Under the pieces are notes generated by a model that was not told where the DNA came from, did not search any database, and saw nothing but the letters and a program-made list of their open reading frames with translations. A stretch of DNA of 7,984 nt from JBGPBY01 sp041481485 (GTDB taxonomy: Bacteria; Acidobacteriota; Terriglobia; 20CM-2-55-15). The stretch spans positions 1 through 7,984 of the forward strand of contig JBGPBY010000346.1 of the NCBI GenBank assembly GCA_041481485.1, in the 5' to 3' direction. This document shows positions 1 through 6,176 of the stretch, one piece after another. A program made the translations under genes and the position numbers. The first letter of the stretch is position 1. Each line of letters starts with the position of its first letter.

Positions 1-75
1 CACCCTATATTCATGGGGGTCCCGAAATGGTCTCTCCCGTTTAAAACCCTTTCACTACAGATTCATCTGCATGAT

Positions 76-771
76 TCAGGTGACATAGAACTTGGGATCG
101 GCGAAATCGATCGCGATGACGTGCTTTCCATCCGGTGAGGACGTGATTCCCTGCGTTCCCTTAGGCATCGGAACCTGCCCAACCATCTTGCGGGCCTTGA
201 TGTCGATCACGCTGACGAACAAGCGGTCATTCTTATTTGCGACGTAGGCCTTGCTGCCGTCGGGCAGAACCGCGGCCCAGTGTCCGGTTCCTTCGGTGTC
301 GATGGCCGCCTGAATCTTTCCGGATTTGGGGTCGATGATCAGGAACTTGCGGCTCAAATCGCAAGTGGCGTAGAGAGTGCCGTTGGCATCCACCTGCAGT
401 CCATGGGGCGCCTGGTAAGGCGATACATCGATGGTTGAACTCACCTTGCGTGTGGTCAGGTCGATCGCAACGATCTTGTGTCCGGGATTCGGATTGTTGC
501 CATACACACCGTCTCCATAGAGCGGGACAAAGGCAGTCTTGTGATCAGCCGAAATCGCAAGCTCGTGCGGCGGCGATTCGAGTTGAAGACTACCGGTTTC
601 CTTAAGTGTCATGGGATCGAAGAAGCGCACATAGCCACCGCGTTTATCGATCATGATCAGTCCACCGGTGCCGGTGGGGTTGTTCGGATCCGGCATGGCG
701 GCAGCGACGGATAGCGCGGCAATCAGTAAGGCAATCGAAATTGCGCAAGCTTTCGCACTTTTGCTTTTCAT
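76..771 (-). CDS. Secreted YVTN-type beta-propeller protein, apparently C-terminally shortened
   Basis: Predicted 231-residue exported protein. The N-terminus (MKSKSAKACAISIALLIAAL then SVAAA) is a signal peptide with a likely cleavage after AAA near residue 25. The rest is built of about 45-residue units typical of YVTN/YncE-like propellers. Unit joints are seen at PPHELAISADHKTAFV (68-82), APHGLQVDANGTLYAT (121-136), GHWAAVLPDGSKAYVANK (163-180) and GTQGITSSPDGKHVIA (205-220), each followed by an 'xxxIDxxxxKV' strand. Only about 4.5 blades fit before the stop, while such propellers usually need five to eight, commonly seven, so the protein is probably truncated. The ATG at 771 is preferred over an upstream start at 819 because AGGAG (780-784, complement) lies 8 nt before it and the signal peptide then begins correctly. 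Family function is poorly defined; a periplasmic binding or scaffold role is only a family-level guess. Confidence 0.8.
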   Translation of the reverse strand: MKSKSAKACAISIALLIAALSVAAAMPDPNNPTGTGGLIMIDKRGGYVRFFDPMTLKETGSLQLESPPHELAISADHKTAFVPLYGDGVYGNNPNPGHKIVAIDLTTRKVSSTIDVSPYQAPHGLQVDANGTLYATCDLSRKFLIIDPKSGKIQAAIDTEGTGHWAAVLPDGSKAYVANKNDRLFVSVIDIKARKMVGQVPMPKGTQGITSSPDGKHVIAIDFADPKFYVT

Positions 772-779
772 GAAGGATT

Positions 780-784
780 CTCCT
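780..784 (-). promoter_or_regulatory. Ribosome binding site deciding the start of the propeller gene
   Basis: The complement reads AGGAG, 8 nt before the ATG at 771. The longer possible start at 819 has no comparable site and would put 16 polar residues ahead of the signal peptide. Confidence 0.7.
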
Positions 785-803
785 GCGACGTTGTTGGTTG
801 AGC

Positions 804-812
804 AGTATACCA
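804..812 (-). promoter_or_regulatory. Candidate extended -10 promoter for the propeller gene
   Basis: The complement reads TGGTATACT, an extended -10 (TGn plus a one-mismatch TATAAT). Transcription would start near 797, leaving a leader of about 26 nt containing the AGGAG site. No convincing -35 box is present, which is acceptable for extended -10 promoters. This is pattern evidence only. Confidence 0.4.
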
Positions 813-900
813 CCCCCACCTGTAATCATAGGCAGCCCAGTCTCAACAGAAATTGTGAATTACCCACGCGGCCTATATTCTGGATTCAGGAGATCCAATC

Positions 901-1803
901 ATGCAATTTGTAATCGCGGCGATCTTGCTGGTGCTCCAGACTCCCGGGATTCTCCACCAATCGGGTTCGGTGACTGGCGTCGTGAAAAACCGGCAGGGTA
1001 TTCCCATTCCCGACACTCGCGTCGTACTCACGCCTTCGGACGGCGACGGCATTGGGACCATCGAAGGTCTCGCGAAATCAGACGCAGAAGGCAAGTTTAG
1101 AATCGACAACATTCCTGCAGGGAGCTATCACCTGGCGGTGGGGCCAGTCGACAAGTTGATCTATCACCCCGGTGTTGAAGATCCCGGCCGGGCAACTATT
1201 GTCCGTGTTGCGAACGGACTGGTTACGTCTGTACCGGTCATGGTGCTATCCCTTTCCCGGGTCACTGGAAGGATCATTGATGCGAAATCGGGTACCGGAC
1301 GGAGTATCGAGTCCTTTGTGTTTTCAAGCGGAATAGAGATATTCAAACCTGCGATGCATCAAGACGGATCGTTCTCTCTGCTGGTCCCGCCGGGCACGTA
1401 CGTCGTCATCGGAAATGATCCCGCAGTTGTCCCATTTGCAGAATTCCTTACGGTTCCCGATGGCCCACTCGATGAACTGGAATTCAGCGCTTCGAGACTG
1501 CCGGAAGTTCGAGGTACCGTTGGTAACAAATGGGGACACCCCATTGCGGTGAAGTCCATATTCCTGCGAGCCGATCCTGCCAACACGTATGTGGACAGCA
1601 ATATGGCAGCACATAACAAGACATCTCCAGTGGATTCGAACGGCTCCTTTGCGTTTTCGGGCGTCATACCCGGAAAGTACACTCTTGAAATCAGCACCAA
1701 CGGCGCAAGAACCATTACGCAAAGTATTCAAGTTGGCACGGAGAGTCTTGACGTTCGCATGGTTGTCCCATTTGGCGAAGTAACCGGACAAACAGTTCCT
1801 TAG
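901..1803 (+). CDS. Secreted protein of three carboxypeptidase-regulatory-like (Ig-fold) domains
   Basis: Predicted 300-residue exported protein. It has a short hydrophobic leader (residues 1-15, MQFVIAAILLVLQTP) and then three beta-sandwich repeats. Repeat 1 (about 21-110) has the hallmark SGSVTGVVKNRQGIPIPDTR followed by DAEGKFRIDNIPAGSYHLAV and a YHPGVEDPGRA segment of the kind common in acidobacterial proteins. Repeat 2 (about 118-195) has VTGRIIDAKSG and DGSFSLLVPPGTYVVI. Repeat 3 (about 202-290) has VRGTVGNKWGHPI and SNGSFAFSGVIPGKYTLEI. The G(R/K/S)F..(L/I/V)PxGxY motif marks the CarboxypepD_reg fold; no catalytic domain follows, so an adhesive or surface structural role is possible but unproven. 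AGGAG at 888-892 lies 8 nt before the ATG. The gene is divergent from the propeller gene, with 129 bp between the start codons. Confidence 0.8.
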   Translation: MQFVIAAILLVLQTPGILHQSGSVTGVVKNRQGIPIPDTRVVLTPSDGDGIGTIEGLAKSDAEGKFRIDNIPAGSYHLAVGPVDKLIYHPGVEDPGRATIVRVANGLVTSVPVMVLSLSRVTGRIIDAKSGTGRSIESFVFSSGIEIFKPAMHQDGSFSLLVPPGTYVVIGNDPAVVPFAEFLTVPDGPLDELEFSASRLPEVRGTVGNKWGHPIAVKSIFLRADPANTYVDSNMAAHNKTSPVDSNGSFAFSGVIPGKYTLEISTNGARTITQSIQVGTESLDVRMVVPFGEVTGQTVP

Positions 1804-1965
1804 TACACGGTTTCATAAATCCGCTAACGCACTCTTTGAACTGACTACTTTTCCCGAAAACCGACATTACGGGAGTTGGAGGAACGGTCGCTAAAAACTC
1901 TGCGATGTTTCAGCGCACCGCGGCCTCCGATGGCGATAATAGCCGTCGCTGTTACACTGCCTGAG

Positions 1966-2538
1966 ATGACGGCTCCCACCGTGCTCCGAACAGAACGCCT
2001 CGTTCTTCGACCGTTTCAAAGTGGCGATGTCGAGGGTGCTCTGTCGTATCGAGACGACCTGGAGTTCGCACGGTTCCTGCCACACATCCCACAACCCTTT
2101 TCAAGACCTGATGCCGAAGCCTTTGTCGCACTAAACATGTCCGAGCCGTGGGAGCGCTCTCCAACATTTGCAGTGGTGCTGGAGGGAAGTCTGATCGGGA
2201 CGGTGAATTTCGAAGTCGAAGCAGATACGAGGACGGCGATGCTGGGGTACGCGATCGGGCGTGTGTGGTGGGGGCGAGGGATTGCCACTGAGGCTGCACA
2301 AGCGGCTATGATCTGGGCGATTGAGACGTTCGGCCTGCTACGGATCTGGGCCTCCACGGACGCGAGTAATATTCGGTCACGACGAGTTTTGGAGAAGTTG
2401 GGTATGCAGTTGGAAGAGCTACGCGTGGGAAACCAGACTAGGCGCGCTGGAGAGGTCATTGATGAGGTCGTGTATGGTCTGAATTTCACACCGAGAGGCA
2501 AAACAACCGGATATCCGTTTCGCGCCAGTGTAGTTTAG
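1966..2538 (+). CDS. GNAT-family N-acetyltransferase, RimJ/RimL-like
   Basis: Predicted 190-residue cytoplasmic acetyltransferase that would move acetyl from acetyl-CoA to an amine. The substrate cannot be read from sequence; relatives modify protein N-termini or small amines. It opens with LRTERLVLRPFQSGD (residues 7-21), the usual first strand of RimJ/RimL-type enzymes. The acetyl-CoA loop is WWGRGIATEAAQAA (101-114), followed by RIWASTDASNIRSRRVLEKL (126-145), the conserved N...S..(V/L)LEK(L/M)G block, and a final strand VVYGLNF. The ATG at 1966 is chosen because the conserved domain begins six residues later. A longer reading from TTG 1876 or ATG 1930 adds a non-conserved leader and neither has a clear ribosome site; the site at 1966 is also weak. 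The gene lies 162 bp after the previous gene and 47 bp before the ABC genes, probably with its own transcription. Confidence 0.82.
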   Translation: MTAPTVLRTERLVLRPFQSGDVEGALSYRDDLEFARFLPHIPQPFSRPDAEAFVALNMSEPWERSPTFAVVLEGSLIGTVNFEVEADTRTAMLGYAIGRVWWGRGIATEAAQAAMIWAIETFGLLRIWASTDASNIRSRRVLEKLGMQLEELRVGNQTRRAGEVIDEVVYGLNFTPRGKTTGYPFRASVV

Positions 2539-2562
2539 ATTCAGGCTTCCGTGGTCCATAAT
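2534..2562 (+). promoter_or_regulatory. Candidate sigma-70-like promoter of the ABC exporter operon
   Basis: TTTAGA (2534-2539, 4 of 6 to TTGACA) and CATAAT (2557-2562, 5 of 6 to TATAAT) are 17 bp apart. The start would be near 2569, giving a short leader that still includes the TGGAG ribosome site at 2576-2580. The -35 overlaps the 3' end of the acetyltransferase gene. Not more than a pattern match. Confidence 0.35.
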
Positions 2563-2585
2563 GGTCATCTTTTTCTGGAGCAGAT

Positions 2586-3335
2586 ATGACGAAAAGCTTT
2601 CCCCTCGTCCAGGTCGAGGACTATCACAAGGTCTACGCGCAGACGGTTGCGGTCTCGGGCCTCTCCTTTCACGTGGAGGCCGGTCACGTTCTGGGACTCG
2701 TCGGCCCCAACGGCGCCGGCAAAACCACGACGCTTCGCGCGATCGCAGGCATCATCCCGCCGACCAAGGGCCGTATTCTTGTCGCCGGTTATGATGTTGT
2801 TCGCGATCCTGTCGAGGCCAAGAGGCGGCTCGCGTATATCCCGGATGATCCCAAACTTTTTGAGACCCTGACGGTGAAGGAACACCTGGAGTTCATCGCC
2901 GCCGCATATCAGGTTGCAAACCACGGCCCGCTCGCCGACCGGCTGCTTGAAGAGTTCGAGCTGGTGGAGAAGCGCGATGCTCTTGCGCAGGAATTGTCGA
3001 GAGGTATGCGGCAGAAACTCGCGGTCTGCTGCGCGTTCCTTCACGATCCTTCAGCCATCCTTTTTGATGAGCCGCTGACGGGTCTTGATCCCCATGGCAT
3101 TCGCACGCTGAAGCAGGCGATTGTCGATCTCGGAAAATCAGGGAAGGCGATCATTATCAGTTCTCATCTGCTGTCGTTGGTCGAAGACATCTGCACGGAT
3201 TTGCTTATCCTCGATCATGGCCGTGCCCGTTTCTCCGGCCCGATCGGCGAGGCGCGCGCCGCCTTCGCGAGTACGGAGGACGCCTCGCTTGAGGAAGTTT
3301 TCTTCCGGGCCATTGAGAAGGGTTCTGAGGCATAG
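2586..3335 (+). CDS. ABC transporter ATP-binding protein (ABC-2 exporter type)
   Basis: Predicted 249-residue cytoplasmic ATPase that powers the permease encoded next. Motifs in order: Walker A GPNGAGKTT (40-48); Q-loop region AYIPDDPKLF (83-92), where Asp takes the usual Gln place; signature LSRGMRQKL (137-145), a variant of LSGGQ; Walker B AILFDEP (157-163) with Asp161 and Glu162; D-loop GLDP (166-169); H-loop SSHLL with His194. The C-terminal ASLEEVFFRAI is the usual tail of ABC-2-type ATPases. The LSRGM signature and acidic Q-loop fit subfamilies that work with membrane-embedded exporters lacking a substrate-binding protein. TGGAG sits 5 nt before the ATG. The stop is 8 bp from the permease start, so the two genes are almost surely co-transcribed. 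The substrate is unknown. Confidence 0.93.
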   Translation: MTKSFPLVQVEDYHKVYAQTVAVSGLSFHVEAGHVLGLVGPNGAGKTTTLRAIAGIIPPTKGRILVAGYDVVRDPVEAKRRLAYIPDDPKLFETLTVKEHLEFIAAAYQVANHGPLADRLLEEFELVEKRDALAQELSRGMRQKLAVCCAFLHDPSAILFDEPLTGLDPHGIRTLKQAIVDLGKSGKAIIISSHLLSLVEDICTDLLILDHGRARFSGPIGEARAAFASTEDASLEEVFFRAIEKGSEA

Positions 3336-3343
3336 CCTCGAGG

Positions 3344-4960
3344 ATGTTAGGAGTGTTTCATCCCGCACTACGTCTTTTAATGAAGCTGCAGACGAAGGCT
3401 CGCTGGAGGAAGTGGAAACGCTTCGCGGCGACTCCGGGAGGAAAGCTTCGTCTGGCGATCATGCTGGCGTTGTTCGGCCTCTCAATGTTGATGATGTTGT
3501 TTTTCCTTAGCAGCACGCGCCTGACACCCGCCGGCGCACAGCCCCTGGTGGCGAGCGGGATGTTCCTGCTGACCCTGCTGTCCGTTGTCATGATCAAGTC
3601 CGACGCCGGTATCTATTTCACTCCGGAGGAAGTGGATCTCCTTTTCCCTGCGCCGTTCAGTCGCCGGAATCTGTTGCTGTACCGGTTGGCGACCATGGCA
3701 AGGGGACTCCTCGTTGGATCTCTCATTTTTTCCTTCATCGCTTCCATGGCGGCGTCTCGCTGGGTATTCGCCTATATCGGCGTTTACCTTTGCATTGCCT
3801 TCTTGCAGTTGCTCTCCATTGCGCTGGCGCTGGCGGTTTCCATTCTTGGCGGCGCTGTCTATACGCGCGTTCGAAAGATTGCGCTGGGTCTCATCCTTGC
3901 GACGGTCGCGTTCGGCGTCGTTCAGTCGGTCGGCGCCAACGTTGATGCCGGGATTCTCGATTTCTTTCGCAATTTTTCGTCGTCAGTCGGTGGACGCATC
4001 GTCCTTTTTCCCTTTCAGGTGTTCTCGAAGGTCGTGACGGCCCCGGCGCTCTTTCCGGACTTTCTAGGATGGGGAACGCTGGCAGCCTTAATCGACGGGG
4101 TTCTGGTCGTCCTGATTCTTCGATTGGACGTCAACTTTCTGGAGAGTTCCGCGGCCGCGAGCGAGCGGCTTTACAAGAGAATCCAGCGGGCCCGCGCGGG
4201 ACAGGGATGGATGAATCTCGCCAAACCCTCCTCACGCAACCGGCTTCCCATGCCGGGGTACTTTCGCGGCGCTGGCCCGATCGCCTGGCGTCAGTCGGTC
4301 GCCGCGCTGCGAAGATCGCGAGGGATTATTTACTTCTTCGGGTTCATGATTTTTGTGGTCGGCGTGATCGCGTTCCTGGGCGGAAAGGCGGATGCCTTGC
4401 TCCCCATGATGGTGGGAGTCGTCCCGATGCTGGTCGTGTTTTACCTCCCGCAAATGCTGCAGTTCGATTTTCGCGGAGATCTCGAACGCATCGACTTTCT
4501 GAAGACGTTGCCCGCGTCGGCAGGCGCCATCGTCGCAGGGGAACTGGTCGCTCCCGTGCTCGCTGCGACGATTGGCGAGACGGTGATCGTCATGGCCGTT
4601 TCATGGTGGCGCATGAATCTCATCGCCGGTTTGGTAATCTGCCTGTTTCTTCCGGTTGTCAATTGTCTGATCTTTACGATTGAGAATCTGATCTTTCTCT
4701 GGTACCCGAGACGTGTCGCGCCGAGTGGACCGAATTTTAGCGGCAGGCAGATGCTTGGCGGATTTGTGAAGATGCTGATTCTGGCCCTGACCGGGGGCGT
4801 CAGCGCCGCAATCGGGATCTTGGCCTACTTCATTTTTAGTTCGTGGGTCGTTGCGCTGGCGCTGGGATGGCTGATGACGGCGGCCTCCTGCCTGGTGCTT
4901 TTCCCCCTGACTGTCCGCGCCTTTGTGCAGTTCGATCCGAGTATGGAAACGCCGGACTGA
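3344..4960 (+). CDS. Putative ABC exporter permease, 12 predicted membrane helices
   Basis: Predicted 538-residue inner-membrane protein of the 'putative ABC exporter' type, seen next to ABC ATPases in several environmental phyla. Hydrophobic segments fall near 35-55, 67-85, 119-137, 141-166, 179-197, 245-262, 327-347, 351-370, 398-420, 425-446, 474-495 and 499-523, suggesting two six-helix halves joined by a basic cytoplasmic linker (about 263-325). Each half has a related loop: EEVDLLFPAPFSRRNLLLYR (95-114) in the first and FRGDLERIDFLKTLPASAG (376-394) in the second. These probably lie in the cytoplasm and could contact the ATPase, an inference from their charge and position. The ATG at 3344 is chosen because FHPALRLLMKL follows; the ribosome site is weak (GAGG immediately upstream), which fits translational coupling. 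A GTG at 3353 is a less likely alternative. The substrate is unknown. Confidence 0.85.
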   Translation: MLGVFHPALRLLMKLQTKARWRKWKRFAATPGGKLRLAIMLALFGLSMLMMLFFLSSTRLTPAGAQPLVASGMFLLTLLSVVMIKSDAGIYFTPEEVDLLFPAPFSRRNLLLYRLATMARGLLVGSLIFSFIASMAASRWVFAYIGVYLCIAFLQLLSIALALAVSILGGAVYTRVRKIALGLILATVAFGVVQSVGANVDAGILDFFRNFSSSVGGRIVLFPFQVFSKVVTAPALFPDFLGWGTLAALIDGVLVVLILRLDVNFLESSAAASERLYKRIQRARAGQGWMNLAKPSSRNRLPMPGYFRGAGPIAWRQSVAALRRSRGIIYFFGFMIFVVGVIAFLGGKADALLPMMVGVVPMLVVFYLPQMLQFDFRGDLERIDFLKTLPASAGAIVAGELVAPVLAATIGETVIVMAVSWWRMNLIAGLVICLFLPVVNCLIFTIENLIFLWYPRRVAPSGPNFSGRQMLGGFVKMLILALTGGVSAAIGILAYFIFSSWVVALALGWLMTAASCLVLFPLTVRAFVQFDPSMETPD

Positions 4961-5300
4961 CAGTCTGCCGGGATCAGCGAACATCCTCGCAATCCAAAAT
5001 AGCCCCAAGATATTGTCTAATCGTTGTCGATCGACTCCGTGCCTCCCGAGCGGGTTTTCAGACGGGCCTTCGCCCGTTATGCGACATTCATCATTCGAGC
5101 TACAGCGGGCTTGTCCTGCCTATCCTCGACGAATTCTGCCTGAAATTGTGTAGGTAGTTGGCGACCTTGGAGTGAGCAAGTGTTTCAATGGCCGTGAAAC
5201 CGCCATCTCGTCATCTGGAGTGTTCGACCGCTCGGGAAATTCCACTCTCCGAGATACCGACTATACACCCGTTGAGTTGCGACTTTAAAAGCCATGGCGG
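4961..5300. other. Gene-free stretch between convergent genes
   Basis: The 340 bp between the permease stop and the stop of the opposing secreted-protein gene hold no believable gene. Short open frames on both strands give low-complexity, family-less translations and have no ribosome site. The stretch does contain a GC-rich hairpin (5062-5077), a nested palindrome GTTTCA...TGAAAC with ATGGC...GCCAT (5182-5206), and a repeated TGGAGTG (5168-5174 and 5216-5222). No tRNA cloverleaf was seen. It may be decayed DNA at the edge of the accessory region. Confidence 0.6.
5062..5077. terminator. GC-rich hairpin, possible terminator of the ABC operon
   Basis: ACGGGC, loop CTTC, GCCCGT: a perfect 6-bp stem with a 4-nt loop, about 100 bp after the permease stop. 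No T-tract follows on either strand, so intrinsic termination is doubtful; a factor-assisted terminator or an RNA-stabilising end is also possible. Confidence 0.25.
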
Positions 5301-6011
5301 CTATCTCAAGAATAATAAGTATTCGGATTTCGAAACAACTTGAACACCGATATAAATGCGGCTTGCGTTCGCGGCTAGCTGTTTGGTGAGGCTTTCTGGA
5401 GTGAATGATTCCGAAATTTCCAAAATCTTGATCGGTTCATTTAGTGATTGGCCAGGGTTGAAAATAAACAAACTGGTGCCGGTCTCGATGGGCACAACTG
5501 AAGTTAGGGAATTTACTTCCAAGGAGTCGTAAGGAAAACGACTGTTACTATTCAACCAATCCACAAATGGATCAGCGCTATTCAACCACTTCGTAAGGAA
5601 CAGGCGGTCCGCATTTTTATTTGTCACGACATGCGGTGGGGGAGGTAGAGAAGTACTGGAACCGACTTGTGAACCTGAAAAGAGAAGAGGGATTCTTAGA
5701 ATAATGTCCTTTGTGGCGGTAGAACCACTCTTCAGGTCGATGGATGTGATGCTCAATTCACATTCCGGATCAAAAACGGTCATGATGTAAGTTCCAGACG
5801 GCAGACCACTAAATGAATATCTGCCATCAAGTTCCGCCTTAACCTCATAAATCCGCGCACCTGTGAGAAAAATATCTATCGGTCCAGGGACCGTAGTATT
5901 TGCGATACTGATGCGGCCTTGGAGCGCAGAACTATGGATCGCTTCCTGCGCGACGGCTTCCCCGACAAAACAAATAAGAATCACCAGCAACTGAAAAACT
6001 CGGAGCGCCAT
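5301..6011 (-). CDS. Secreted protein with one carboxypeptidase-regulatory-like domain and an unrecognised C-terminal region
   Basis: Predicted 236-residue exported protein. The leader MALRVFQLLVILICFVGEAV ends in AVA-QEA, a good signal peptidase I site near residue 22. Residues about 28-108 form a single CarboxypepD_reg-like beta-sandwich: LQGRISIANTTVPGPIDIFL, then DGRYSFSGLPSGTYIMTVFD. A linker with SLPPPP (about 122-127) leads to a roughly 105-residue region containing KWLNSADPFVDWLNSNSRF and a final beta-rich part (IYIGVQVVSKSEYLLFL). I do not recognise that region in any family. The gene is clearly AT-richer than the ABC genes (hand count 24 G/C of 60 at 5401-5460 against 43 of 60 at 4141-4200), which suggests separate ancestry. 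It has no strong ribosome site before the ATG at 6011, only GGTG. It is divergent from the integrase gene and convergent with the ABC operon. Confidence 0.72.
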   Translation of the reverse strand: MALRVFQLLVILICFVGEAVAQEAIHSSALQGRISIANTTVPGPIDIFLTGARIYEVKAELDGRYSFSGLPSGTYIMTVFDPECELSITSIDLKSGSTATKDIILRIPLLFSGSQVGSSTSLPPPPHVVTNKNADRLFLTKWLNSADPFVDWLNSNSRFPYDSLEVNSLTSVVPIETGTSLFIFNPGQSLNEPIKILEISESFTPESLTKQLAANASRIYIGVQVVSKSEYLLFLR

Positions 6012-6162
6012 GACACCGAAAGTAACATGAGTTGTTGAATTAGTCGAAAGGAAGGACGGTAAGCAGCCTCTTCGATTTGGAATTTATGCCGGACTTGCCC
6101 GAGATACCGCTTTGCCGTCCTGTGGAGCTTGATTCGTCTCCATTCTCCTGTTCAGCCGTTTT

Positions 6163-6167
6163 GGAGG
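6163..6167 (+). promoter_or_regulatory. Ribosome binding site deciding the integrase start
   Basis: GGAGG lies 9 nt before the ATG at 6177. A longer reading would start at TTG 6129 without such a site and would add 16 residues that do not resemble the family, so 6177 is preferred. Confidence 0.7.
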
Positions 6168-6176
6168 CGGCTGCAC

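Noticed and set aside
13..130. Small plus-strand open frame starting at ATG 13 at the left edge.
   Set aside because: It has no ribosome site, overlaps the propeller gene in antisense and has no recognisable product.
853..879. Plus-strand promoter TTGTGA ... TATATT before the three-repeat protein gene.
   Set aside because: Spacing is only 15 bp and the start would fall on the ribosome site, so it is not convincing.
1324..1791. Long minus-strand open frame opposite the three-repeat secreted protein.
   Set aside because: It is a shadow of the plus-strand gene, with a cysteine- and arginine-rich translation, no ribosome site and no family resemblance. The plus-strand reading has repeated domains and a good start.
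1804..1965. Search for a terminator, small RNA or extra gene between the secreted protein and the acetyltransferase.
   Set aside because: Only a weak 4-bp CCCG/CGGG pairing is seen near 1853-1873; nothing supports a feature.
2016..2501. Minus-strand open frame opposite the acetyltransferase.
   Set aside because: The plus strand has the complete GNAT motif set; the minus reading is serine- and arginine-rich shadow sequence.
5062..5077. Standard intrinsic terminator with a T-tract.
   Set aside because: The hairpin is good but no run of T follows on either strand, so it is listed only at low confidence.
4961..5090. Possible integron attC site: GTCTAAT near 5015 and GTTATGC near 5076 around a hairpin.
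   Set aside because: The outer boxes are not complementary to each other and GTTATGC breaks the GTTRRRY pattern. Neither recombinase has the extra domain of integron integrases as far as I can see.
4843..5157. Open frame on the plus strand overlapping the permease end and running into the gene-free strip.
   Set aside because: Most of it is the permease gene read in another frame. The remaining part has no ribosome site and no recognisable protein character.
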